Positions 51,867 to 59,646 of a stretch of 64,000 nt of DNA are shown in pieces. A program made the translations under genes and the position numbers. The stretch is from assembly GCA_964486865.1 (NCBI GenBank), contig CAZAOZ010000006.1, positions 17,549 to 81,548 of the forward strand, read 5' to 3'. This stretch comes from Ga0077527 sp964486865. Its GTDB lineage: Bacteria > Pseudomonadota > Gammaproteobacteria > Burkholderiales > SG8-41. A model generated the notes under the pieces. That model saw only the letters and a list, made by a program, of their open reading frames with translations. It did no database searches and was not told the origin of the DNA. Numbering within the stretch: the stretch's first letter is position 1; every line of letters begins with the position of its first letter.

Positions 51867-53999
51867 TCAACCGCGTCGCCATTCATGGAACTTCTCCACC
51901 CATTCCAGCATTCGCTTTGGTGCATGGGCGCGCTTCCAGTTCCCGGCGACGTACTTGTTGGCTTCGGCCAGCGTCGGGTAGATGTGGATAGTGCCGAGGA
52001 TCTTGTTCAGGCCGATGCCGTGTTTCATTGCGGTGACGAATTCGGTGATCAGGTCGCCGGCGTGTTCGCCGGCGATGGTGGCGCCGAGGATTTTGTCCTT
52101 GCCGGGTACGGTCAGCACTTTGACCAGGCCGTACGCGGTGCCGTCGGCGATGGCGCGATCCAGATCGTCGATGCCGTAGGTGGTGACTTCGTACGGAATG
52201 TTTTTTTCCCGGGCTTCGGTTTCATTGAGGCCGACGCGTGCCACTTCCGGGTCGGTGAAGGTGGCCCAGGGGATGACCGAGAAGTCGGCGCGGAATTTTC
52301 TGAAGCCGCCGAACAGCGCGTTGACCGCCGCGTACCAGGCGGTATGCGCCGCCGTGTGCGTGAACTGGTAAGGCCCGGCGACATCGCCGCAGGCCAGAAT
52401 ATTGGGGTAGCGCGTCTGCATGAACTCGTTGACTTCGACGGTGCGCGCCGGGGTGACCGGGATGCCGAGTTCTTCCAGGCCGTAGCCCGCGGTATTGGCG
52501 ACGCGGCCGACCGCGCACAGCAGTGCATCGAATTCGATGCGCACGGTGTCGTTGCCGGATTCGCAATACAGCACCTTCTCGCCGTTTTCGACGGCACAGC
52601 GCTGCGCCTTGTGGTTCAGCAGCACGGTGACGCCTTCTTCGCGGAAGCGCGCCAGCACCATGTCGGAAAACTCCGGATCTTCGCGGATCAGCAGCCGCGG
52701 CAGCATTTCGACCTGGGTGACGGCTGCCCCCAGTCTTGCAAAACACTGCGTCAATTCCGAGCCGATGGGACCGCCGCCGAGCACGATCAGGCGTTTGGGC
52801 AATACCCGCAGGTCCCACACCGTGTCGGAAGTCAGATAACCGACCTCGGCGATGCCGGGAATCGGCGGCACGAACGGGCGCGCACCGGCGGCGATGATGA
52901 TGCTGCGGGTAGTGAGGGTCTGCGTTCCGGTTGAGGTTTTGATCGCCACAGTCCATGGCGTGGTGATTTTTGCCTCGCCGGCGATGCATTCCACGCCCAG
53001 CGCCGTGTAGCGCTCGACGGAGTCGTGCGGCTCGACTTCACGCACCAAGCGCTGCACGCGCTCCATGATGTCGGCAAAGTCGAAATCGACCTGCGCGCTT
53101 TTGAAGCCGTAGTCACGGGCGTTTTTCATGGTCGCCAGTAATTTCGCCGATTTGATCAGCGCCTTCGACGGCACACAGCCGGTATGCAGGCAGTCGCCGC
53201 CCATGCGGCGCTTCTCGATCAGCGTGACTTTCGCTTTGACTGCGGCAGCGATGTACGAGGACACCAGCCCGGCAGAACCCGCGCCGATCACCACGAGATT
53301 GTGGTCGAAATGCGCGGGTCGGCTCCATCCGGCATACACCTTGCGCGCCTGCAGTGCATCCAGCGCTTTTTTCGAGATCAGCGGGAATATCCCCAGCAGC
53401 GCGAATGCAGCAAGCAGTCCGGCGGAGATGCGGAATTCGCCGAGCTGGGTGCCGGCATAGACATAAACGACGGTGCCGGCCAGCATGCCGAGCTGACTGA
53501 CCCAGTAATAAGTCCGGGTGCGGATGGGTGTGAGGCCCATGACCAGGTTGATCATGAAAAAAGGAAATGCCGGAACGAGGCGCAGCGCGAACAGGTAGAA
53601 CGCGCCTTCGCGCGCGATGCCGTCGTTGACGGGTTTCAGCTTGTCGCCGAATCGATTCTGTACCCAGTCGCGCAGCAGGAAGCGCGAGGTCAGGAATGCC
53701 AGCGTCGCGCCCAGCGTCGAGGCGAACGACACGATGACCGTGCCCCACAACAGTCCGAATACCGCACCGGCCACCAGTGTCATGATGGCCGCACCGGGCA
53801 GCGACAGGCCGGTGACGGCGGCGTACATAAGGAAAAAAACCAGCCCCGCTTGCAGCGGGCGGGCCTGCACCTGCGCATCGATGGCTGCGCGTTGCGACTG
53901 GAAGTATTCCAGCGTGAAATACTGTTTGAGATCGAACGCAAAGAACGCGATCGCGGCGATGACCACGAGTGCGAATACCAGCAGTTTGCTTTTATTCAT
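51867..53999 (-). CDS. TVP38/VTT membrane domain fused to a pyridine nucleotide-disulfide oxidoreductase
   Basis: A 710-residue fusion. Residues 1-235 form a TVP38/TMEM64 (VTT) inner membrane domain, with TGLSLPGAAIMTLVAGAVFG and FALRLVPAFPFFMINLVMG. Residues about 240-710 form a mercuric reductase/lipoamide dehydrogenase-like flavoprotein: VVIGAGSAGLVSSYIAA, the redox Cys pair GGDCLHTGCVPSKA, NAD motif VLGGGPIGSELTQ and ACGDVAGPYQFTH. The fusion is known in arsenosugar gene neighbourhoods. It may reduce a thiol or arsenic intermediate at the membrane, but that is an inference. It is followed by both glycosyltransferases. Confidence 0.88.
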   Translation of the reverse strand: MNKSKLLVFALVVIAAIAFFAFDLKQYFTLEYFQSQRAAIDAQVQARPLQAGLVFFLMYAAVTGLSLPGAAIMTLVAGAVFGLLWGTVIVSFASTLGATLAFLTSRFLLRDWVQNRFGDKLKPVNDGIAREGAFYLFALRLVPAFPFFMINLVMGLTPIRTRTYYWVSQLGMLAGTVVYVYAGTQLGEFRISAGLLAAFALLGIFPLISKKALDALQARKVYAGWSRPAHFDHNLVVIGAGSAGLVSSYIAAAVKAKVTLIEKRRMGGDCLHTGCVPSKALIKSAKLLATMKNARDYGFKSAQVDFDFADIMERVQRLVREVEPHDSVERYTALGVECIAGEAKITTPWTVAIKTSTGTQTLTTRSIIIAAGARPFVPPIPGIAEVGYLTSDTVWDLRVLPKRLIVLGGGPIGSELTQCFARLGAAVTQVEMLPRLLIREDPEFSDMVLARFREEGVTVLLNHKAQRCAVENGEKVLYCESGNDTVRIEFDALLCAVGRVANTAGYGLEELGIPVTPARTVEVNEFMQTRYPNILACGDVAGPYQFTHTAAHTAWYAAVNALFGGFRKFRADFSVIPWATFTDPEVARVGLNETEAREKNIPYEVTTYGIDDLDRAIADGTAYGLVKVLTVPGKDKILGATIAGEHAGDLITEFVTAMKHGIGLNKILGTIHIYPTLAEANKYVAGNWKRAHAPKRMLEWVEKFHEWRRG

Positions 54000-54032
54000 G
54001 ACGGTATGCCGGGGACAGGCTGGCCACCGCGA

Positions 54033-55007
54033 TCAGCAGCAACCGCCGCCGTCATGGAAATAAGTGGAAGCCGTGATGTGGATGTCCTGCCGTCCCAGCG
54101 CGGCGAGGGCGCCGGCGGTTTTGTCGCAGACCGCAAGCGGCTGGTTCTGCATGAGGCAGTGCCCCTTGGAGTCGTCGAAATGGGCGTCGTCGCCGAAATA
54201 GATCGCGGTTTTCCCGGTGAACACGCAGGGGCCGTCGGCCGGCATGGGATCCTTGATGGCGCAGATTTCGACGCTTTCGACGAAAATCATGTGGTCGGTG
54301 GGGTAGTGCCGCGGTGACAGTACGCGATACGGCCGCCTGGCGCGGACCTCGATGGTGCCGAAACCGGTGTCGGTCAGGCGCCTGATGTAGTCAGCCAGCG
54401 GGATCGCGCCGGACAGGCACAGCGCGCGCAGGCGCTCGTTGTTTTTCAGCGTGTCGGGCATGGCCGTTTCACATACCGGGTCGGACAGGATCAGCCGGCC
54501 ATGGGGCTTCAGCACCCGGTATATTTCCGCCAGCGCGCGCCGCAGGTCATGGTCATGAAAAATGTTGAACAGGCAGTTCTGCGCGGCGACATCGATCGAG
54601 CCGCCGGCAATCGGCAGATTCAGTGCATCGCCCTTGCGCAAATCGACAAAGGAGGATTTGAACCACGGGTTCTGCAGTTCGGCTTCCAGCAGATTGTCGC
54701 GGCAGGCCGCCAGCATTTCATCGACCACATCCAGGCCGATCACGCTGCCGTTGCTGCGCGAAAAATAGGCGAATTGCAGCAGCTCCATGCCGCCGCCGGC
54801 GCCGACGTAGAGGACGGCCGGATTGCCGGCGAGGTCGCGCGGATGCACCGTACTGCCGCAACCGTAATTCATTTCCAGCATCTTCTTCGGAATCGACAAC
54901 CCGGGCAGTTGCCAGACCGGCGTCGTGGTGCAGCACAGTCCCTGCTGGGGGGTGAGCGCGGCTTCCTTGTAAACATCGCGTGTGGTTGAGTGATAGGAGG
55001 TGTCCAT
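54033..55007 (-). CDS. arsM: Arsenosugar-type arsenite methyltransferase (ArsM)
   Basis: A 324-residue SAM methyltransferase of the arsenosugar-associated ArsM type. The SAM loop is VLYVGAGGGMELLQF, with GLDVVDEML and an acidic partner. Cysteines lie in GLCCTTTPVWQLPGL (about residues 24-38), ALCLSGAIPL and a C-terminal GGGCC that could bind arsenic. The C-terminal quarter is an added domain (GPCVFTGKTAIYFG). I chose the ATG at 55007; an upstream TTG would add seven residues. It begins 34 bases after the ArsS stop and is clearly in the same operon. Confidence 0.88.
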   Translation of the reverse strand: MDTSYHSTTRDVYKEAALTPQQGLCCTTTPVWQLPGLSIPKKMLEMNYGCGSTVHPRDLAGNPAVLYVGAGGGMELLQFAYFSRSNGSVIGLDVVDEMLAACRDNLLEAELQNPWFKSSFVDLRKGDALNLPIAGGSIDVAAQNCLFNIFHDHDLRRALAEIYRVLKPHGRLILSDPVCETAMPDTLKNNERLRALCLSGAIPLADYIRRLTDTGFGTIEVRARRPYRVLSPRHYPTDHMIFVESVEICAIKDPMPADGPCVFTGKTAIYFGDDAHFDDSKGHCLMQNQPLAVCDKTAGALAALGRQDIHITASTYFHDGGGCC

Positions 55008-55041
55008 CGGGATTCCGCAATAATGCAAAGGTTATGGTGTA

Positions 55042-56007
55042 TCAGTTGCCGAGCGCGCCGCCGCAGCTTGAACCCTGCCCGGCGGTGCAGCCGTAGCAGT
55101 GATCCTTGACGGCGATGGGATTGCCGGAGAGCCCGGCGCCGGTCAGTTCGCGCAAGTGCGTACGTGGCCGGTGTTTCCACGCCAGCGGCAGATCGAGCAT
55201 CTGGTTGAAGTCGCAGTCATAGACATAACCCTGCCAGTCCACCGACAGCAGTGTGCGGCACATGACCGAATCGAGATTCGCCGGTTGATGGGCATTTTTC
55301 AGCAGGTTCATGTAATGCCCGAACTGTCCTTTGGAAATCAATGTGCTGCCGAAGCGCTGGATCGGCATGTTGGTCAGCACATAGAGTTCGTTGAACACGA
55401 TGCCGTGGCCGTCGAACAGGCGTTGCTTGTAGTCGCGTTCGAGCTGCGGCTGTGCCGGGGGCAGTACCGGCCCCTGCGGGTTGTACACCAGATTCAGCCT
55501 GAGTTCCGAGCCGGGTTGCCCGTAGCCGAAGCGGTTGAGCAATTGCAGCGCACGGATGCTGGTTTCGAACACACCCTTGCCGCGCTGGCGATCGACATTG
55601 TCCTCAAGATAGCAGGGCAGCGAGGCGGTAATTTCGACCTGGTGATCCGCCAGGAACTGCACGATATCCTCCTGTCCGGGTTCGAACAGGATGGTCAGGT
55701 TGCAGCGGTCGATCACCCGCACGCCGATGTTGCGCGCCGATTCCACCAGCAGGCGGAAATGGGGATTGAGTTCCGGTGCGCCGCCGGTGACGTCCAGAGT
55801 CCTGATACCCGCAGCTTTCAGATAGGCGATTACCTCGAAAATGGTGTCGCGCGCCATCAGCTCGGTGCGGGTGGGGCCGGCGTTGACATGACAATGCAGG
55901 CAGCTCTGGTTGCACTTGTAGCCGAGGTTGACCTGCAGGGTTTCAGTTTGCCGGCGGCGGATGGCGGGAAAGTCACTCAGGTCCAGCAAAGGCAGTGTGG
56001 CGTGCAT
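55042..56007 (-). CDS. arsS: Arsenosugar biosynthesis radical SAM protein ArsS
   Basis: A 321-residue radical SAM protein. The cluster motif is CNQSCLHCHVNAGP (CxxxCxxC), followed by VTGGAPELNPHFR (TGGEP-like). The C-terminus has the Cys-rich tail CYGCTAGQGSSCGG that marks the ArsS family. It adds a 5'-deoxyadenosyl group to dimethylarsenite in arsenosugar synthesis (established for the family; not tested here). The first in-frame ATG is 56007; a TTG lies just upstream. It heads the minus-strand cluster arsS-arsM-reductase-GT2-DUF2064. Confidence 0.9.
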   Translation of the reverse strand: MHATLPLLDLSDFPAIRRRQTETLQVNLGYKCNQSCLHCHVNAGPTRTELMARDTIFEVIAYLKAAGIRTLDVTGGAPELNPHFRLLVESARNIGVRVIDRCNLTILFEPGQEDIVQFLADHQVEITASLPCYLEDNVDRQRGKGVFETSIRALQLLNRFGYGQPGSELRLNLVYNPQGPVLPPAQPQLERDYKQRLFDGHGIVFNELYVLTNMPIQRFGSTLISKGQFGHYMNLLKNAHQPANLDSVMCRTLLSVDWQGYVYDCDFNQMLDLPLAWKHRPRTHLRELTGAGLSGNPIAVKDHCYGCTAGQGSSCGGALGN

Positions 56008-56158
56008 CAAATGGTTCCTGAAAATACGGGGGTCCGTGGCGGGGTTTGCCCCGTGAGTCGGCGCGGCAACGAAATCCTTACAGTCTGCTGGTCTGCTTCA
56101 TACCATGATTCGGTGGATGATATGGCGCGGTTATGCGGATGCCCGCCATCCAGCCCTA

Positions 56159-56191
56159 TTGCATTCTGGAACGATCATTCTATAATGATTC
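56159..56191 (+). promoter_or_regulatory. Promoter with overlapping dyad operator for the AhpD-TetR operon
   Basis: TTGCAT (56159-56164), a 16-base spacer and TATAAT (56181-56186). The spacer holds GGAACGATCATTCTA, a quasi-palindrome centred on GATC, and an exact ATCATT-CTAT-AATGAT repeat overlaps the -10 box. Such dyads are classic TetR-family operators, and a TetR gene is in the operon, so autoregulation is likely. The leader also faces the arsS start at 56007. Confidence 0.7.
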
Positions 56192-56284
56192 TGCAGCCGG
56201 TCAAGCGAATGCAGCAGCGGAGCCCGGCACAGGCAAGACAGCGGTTGCGATACGCCAGAGATACACCATCCAGGAGAAAATACC

Positions 56285-56881
56285 ATGTCCCGAATTTCCC
56301 CCGCGCCTGCGGATCGTCTGGCGGAACTCGCCGCTGACTTCGAAAAATCCAGCAGGCAACGCGGGTATGTGCCCAACAGCTGGCTGACTCTTGCCCGCAA
56401 GCCGCGGATATTCAGACTGGTGCGTGAACTTCGCGACGCGGTCATGGCGGATGCCGGCGAAATCCCGCCGGCGCTGCGCTTCATGATTGCTGAAGTCGTG
56501 AGCAATGCGGCAGGCTGCCGTTATTGCACGGCACATAATGCCGAGAGCGCTGTCGAGCGCGGCAAGGTGGCGGACGAGAAACTGCATGCGTTGTGGCAGT
56601 TCCAGTCCAGCCCGCTGTTCACGCCGGCCGAACGCGCAGCCCTGAGTCTCGCACTGGCGGCCGGTGGTTCCCCGCCGTCGGTGACGGACGCGCATTTCGA
56701 CGAGTTGAAGAAGCACTATTCCGAAGATGCCATCATCGAAATCGTGTCAGTCATTTCGATGTTTGGCTGGATGAACCGCTGGAACGATACCCTGGCCACC
56801 CAGCTTGAAGACCATCCGCTGGAGTTTGCCCGCGAGCATCTCAAGGCATCCGGCTGGACGCCCGGCGTACATGCGAAATAA
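56285..56881 (+). CDS. AhpD-like (carboxymuconolactone decarboxylase-type) protein with CxxC
   Basis: A 198-residue AhpD-like protein. The CRYC motif (AAGCRYCTAHNAES) with the downstream His is the peroxidatic CxxC of the family; the rest is helical, with FTPAERAALSLALAAGG and EIVSVISMFGWMNRWNDTLATQLE. AGGAG precedes the ATG at 56285 at the right distance. It opens a plus-strand operon with a small peptide gene, tetR and the Sec paralogue. It aligns over its full length with that paralogue, including Cys matched to the TGA, which gives direct evidence for Sec. An alkylhydroperoxide or arsenical redox role is possible. Confidence 0.9.
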   Translation: MSRISPAPADRLAELAADFEKSSRQRGYVPNSWLTLARKPRIFRLVRELRDAVMADAGEIPPALRFMIAEVVSNAAGCRYCTAHNAESAVERGKVADEKLHALWQFQSSPLFTPAERAALSLALAAGGSPPSVTDAHFDELKKHYSEDAIIEIVSVISMFGWMNRWNDTLATQLEDHPLEFAREHLKASGWTPGVHAK

Positions 56882-56897
56882 TCAACCGGAGACTGCG

Positions 56898-57002
56898 ATG
56901 AATATTTTACGGGTGATTGCTGCGTTGATGCTGTCGGCTGTCGCTGCCGCGGCCGGGCTGCTGAAGGCCCTCGAAGGGCTCGCAGCCGATGCCATCCGCT
57001 GA
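56898..57002 (+). CDS. 34-residue hydrophobic peptide between the AhpD-like and TetR genes
   Basis: MNILRVIAALMLSAVAAAAG followed by LLKALEGLAADAIR. A short ORF with GGAG seven bases upstream of its ATG, and its stop TGA overlaps the tetR start (TGATG), which implies translational coupling. Residues 4-22 could form a membrane helix or uncleaved signal anchor. No homologue is known to me. It may be a leader for tetR translation or a small membrane protein. Confidence 0.5.
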   Translation: MNILRVIAALMLSAVAAAAGLLKALEGLAADAIR

Positions 57003-57586
57003 TGGCACGTCCGCGCGAATTTGAAGTCGATGTCGCGCTGGAGCGCGCGATGCAGGCCTTCTGGGCGAAAGGCTACAAGGCGACTTCTCTTGACGATTTG
57101 TGCAATGCAACCGGGTTGAGCCGATCGAGCCTCTATGCGGCGTTCGGCGGCAAACGCTCGTTGCTGCATCATTCCCTTGCCCGCTACGAAGAAGAAACGA
57201 TTGCGCGCATCAATCTGGCGCTGGCAAAACCGTTGCCGATACGCGAAGCCGTTGCGGGGTTTGTCGGTGAAATGATCGAACGCATTGTTACCGGCCCGGG
57301 TCGTGCGGGGTGTTTCATCGGCAATTGCGTCGCTGAACTCGCCGGCCATGACCGGGCCACTGTCGCCCGTGTGCGGCAGAGTCTGGCGCGCATCGAGGGC
57401 GCGTTTCGCGACGCACTGGCACGCGCGCAGGCGCGCGGCGAAATTGCGGCCGGTGCAGACGTGGAATCCCTGTCGCGTTTTCTGGTGTCCGGCATCCAGG
57501 GATTACGGCTGGTCGGCAAGGCGAATCCGGACCGTGCGGCGCTGACGGATATCGCTGCCGTCATGCTGCGCTGCCTTGATCCCTGA
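57002..57586 (+). CDS. TetR family transcriptional regulator
   Basis: A 194-residue TetR repressor. The N-terminal HTH is ALERAMQAFWAKGYKATSLD, then DLCNATGLSRSSLYAAFGGK. The helical ligand domain (GCFIGNCVAELAGHDRATVA) is typical of the TetR_C/AcrR-like group, in which Cys residues (two here) may sense thiol-reactive compounds. The start overlaps the small peptide stop. It probably represses the promoter at 56159. In the group of CGC/Cys-bearing TetR proteins, electrophile sensing is known, which would fit an AhpD-type operon (inference). Confidence 0.9.
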   Translation: MARPREFEVDVALERAMQAFWAKGYKATSLDDLCNATGLSRSSLYAAFGGKRSLLHHSLARYEEETIARINLALAKPLPIREAVAGFVGEMIERIVTGPGRAGCFIGNCVAELAGHDRATVARVRQSLARIEGAFRDALARAQARGEIAAGADVESLSRFLVSGIQGLRLVGKANPDRAALTDIAAVMLRCLDP

Positions 57587-57646
57587 TTGATCGCTGGAGT
57601 TTTTTATCGATATGAACTGAATAACCCGGAAGGGAGGAAGGCAGTC

Positions 57647-58261
57647 ATGCAAAAAAACGAAAGGCCGGATCCACGGCTGGCGTCGTTGCCGCAGGAAGCA
57701 ACACCGGAACTGGCAGGAGCGTTTCAGACCTATGTGCGGGTGCTGGGTTTCGTGCCCAACAGCGTGCTGATCATGCAGCGCAAGCCGAAGCTGGTGCAGG
57801 CGCTGTCGCAGCTTGCCGCCGCGGTGTGGGATCCCGAAAGCGAGGTGCCGGTGGCATTCAAGCGCATGCTGGCGCATGTGGCCAGCCGTGCGCACGGCTG
57901 CCATTACTGAATGGCGCATACGGCCGGGGCGGCGCTCGGGCTGGGTTACGATGACAGGAAACTGGAAGCCGTGTGGGAGTTCCGCACCCATCCGCTGTTC
58001 TCGGACGCGGAGCGCGCGGCGCTGGAAGTGGCGATTGCCGGTGCGGCGCAGCCGAACGCAGTGACTGATGAAATGTTCGCTGAACTGAAGCAGCACTGGA
58101 ACGACGGCCAGATCGTGGAGATTGTGGCGGTTATCTCGATGTTCGGCTTCATGAACCGGTGGAACGACACCATGGCGACGCCGCTGGAGGAGGAGCCCAT
58201 CCACGTCGGTGAGAAACACCTTGCGAAAAGCGGCTGGAACGTGGGCAAGCACAAGCGTTGA
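57647..58261 (+). CDS. Selenoprotein: AhpD-like protein with CxxU
   Basis: The frame runs from ATG 57647 (AGGGAGGAAGG just upstream) to 58261 through a TGA at 57908-57910, which gives 204 residues with Sec88 in C-H-Y-U. Read as two ORFs, the second begins at the very next codon and has no ribosome binding site. The Cys paralogue at 56285 aligns from end to end and has C-R-Y-C at the same place, as well as matching FxxxPLFxxAERAAL and SMFGFMNRWNDTMATPLE. A hairpin compatible with a bacterial SECIS follows. With selA, selB and selC near by, Sec is the best reading. It is the third protein of a TetR-controlled operon beside the arsenosugar genes. Confidence 0.9.
57908..57943 (+). promoter_or_regulatory. 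Sec TGA and SECIS-like hairpin of the AhpD-like gene
   Basis: After the TGA, CGGCC (57921-57925) pairs with GGCTG (57939-57943), one G-G mismatch follows, then GGG (57927-57929) pairs with CTC (57935-57937) around the loop CGGCG (57930-57934). The loop G is 21 bases after the TGA, within the bacterial range. Two G-U pairs and no U in the loop make it weaker than the 35942 hairpin. Confidence 0.6.
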
Positions 58262-58460
58262 TCAACGCAGGGTGATGGAGGGCCAGGGCATGACGGGATT
58301 GGCGGATTTTCTTCCGCGTCCCGTGACCGAATGTCTGAATCGGTGCAGAAATAGCGCGATACGCCTGAGCTGAATTTGCAGCGCGGGCGTCATCTCCGGC
58401 ATTGACCGCAACCTGCTGATTGCGTTACATTTCCTGACCTTCCCGCGGGCCGCCGGCCTC

Positions 58461-58700
58461 ATGTCCAAAACCGCAAAATCCCCATCGTCCACGCCCGCTT
58501 TCGAGACTGCCCTGGCGGAACTCGAGAAAATCGTCGAGGCCATGGAAGCGGGGCAGATGCCGCTGGAGCAGTCGCTGGCCGCCTACAAGCGCGGCGCCGA
58601 ACTGCTGAAGATCTGCCAGTCGCAACTGCAGGATGCCCAGCAGCAGGTGAAAATCCTGGAAAACAGCGTGCTGAAAAATTTCGGCGCTGCCGAGCAGTAA
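58461..58700 (+). CDS. xseB: Exodeoxyribonuclease VII small subunit
   Basis: A 79-residue small subunit of exonuclease VII. FETALAELEKIVEAMEAGQM and LEQSLAAYKRGAELLKICQSQL are the family core. XseB binds the large subunit XseA, which is not in the window. It begins the conserved run xseB-ispA-dxs. About 200 bases upstream of the start hold no gene. Confidence 0.95.
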   Translation: MSKTAKSPSSTPAFETALAELEKIVEAMEAGQMPLEQSLAAYKRGAELLKICQSQLQDAQQQVKILENSVLKNFGAAEQ

Positions 58701-58737
58701 CGCATTACCTCACGCATTTCCTCCTCCTTTACCCACC

Positions 58738-59634
58738 GTGACTTCCCCTGATTTCCAGGCCTGGGCCGCTGCCGGGCAGGCGCGCATCGAGGCTTTCCTG
58801 CAACGCGTGCTGCCGCAGCCTGCCATTGCGCCGCAACGCCTGCATGCGGCCATGCGTTATGCGGTGCTGGGCAGCGGCAAGCGGGTGCGGCCGTTGCTGG
58901 CGTATGCGGCCGGTGAAGTGTCCCGTGCCGATGTCGAACGGGTGACCGTCGCCGCTGCCGCCGTGGAACTCATCCACGCCTATTCGCTGGTGCATGACGA
59001 TCTGCCGTGCATGGATGACGACGTGCTGCGCCGGGGCAAGCCGACCTGCCATGTCGAGTTTGACGAAGCCACCGCGCTGCTGGTCGGCGACGCATTGCAG
59101 AGCCTGGCCTTCCAGTTGCTCGGCGAGTACCGGCTGGCGGACGATGCCACCGCCCAGCTCGACATGGTCAAGCTGCTGGCGACTGCCGCGGGTTCGCGCG
59201 GCATGTGCGGTGGACAGGCCATCGACCTCGATGCGGTGGGCAAGTCGCTGACTGTGCCGGAGCTCGAATTCATGCATATCCACAAAACCGGCGCGCTGAT
59301 CCGCGCCGCGGCGGTGCTCGGCGCGCGCTGCGGCAGCGGGCTCAGCGATGCGGAATTCGCGCGGGTCGATGCCTTTGCCAAGGCGGTGGGGCTGGCGTTC
59401 CAGGTGGTCGATGACGTGCTGGATGCGGAAGCGCCGACGGCGACGCTGGGCAAGACCGCGGGCAAGGATGCGCAGCAGGGCAAACCCACCTATGTCAGCG
59501 CCATGGGTGTTGCGCAGGCCAAAGCGCTGGCCGGGCAGTTGCGGCAGGAGGCGCTCGCCGCCATCGCGCCGTTCGGCGAGCGTGGCGCGCGATTGGCGCA
59601 ACTCGCGGATTTCATCGTCCTGCGCCAGTTCTGA
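58738..59634 (+). CDS. ispA: Farnesyl diphosphate synthase (polyprenyl synthetase)
   Basis: A 298-residue class I prenyltransferase. The first Asp-rich motif is DDLPCMDDDVLRRGKP, the second FQVVDDVLDAE, and the residue before the first motif (Tyr/His in IHAYSLVHDDL) fits a farnesyl (C15) chain length. It uses IPP and DMAPP made from the MEP pathway, whose first enzyme Dxs is next. The GTG at 58738 is the start in frame with the family N-terminus (FQAWAAAGQARIEAFL). Gene order xseB-ispA-dxs is standard in betaproteobacteria. Confidence 0.94.
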   Translation: MTSPDFQAWAAAGQARIEAFLQRVLPQPAIAPQRLHAAMRYAVLGSGKRVRPLLAYAAGEVSRADVERVTVAAAAVELIHAYSLVHDDLPCMDDDVLRRGKPTCHVEFDEATALLVGDALQSLAFQLLGEYRLADDATAQLDMVKLLATAAGSRGMCGGQAIDLDAVGKSLTVPELEFMHIHKTGALIRAAAVLGARCGSGLSDAEFARVDAFAKAVGLAFQVVDDVLDAEAPTATLGKTAGKDAQQGKPTYVSAMGVAQAKALAGQLRQEALAAIAPFGERGARLAQLADFIVLRQF

Positions 59635-59646
59635 GAAAATGGTCAA

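Noticed and set aside
57587..57910. AhpD-like gene as two ORFs or a nonsense pseudogene
   Set aside because: Both halves align end to end with a Cys paralogue, only TGA separates them, and no other damage is seen. Sec decoding genes are present.
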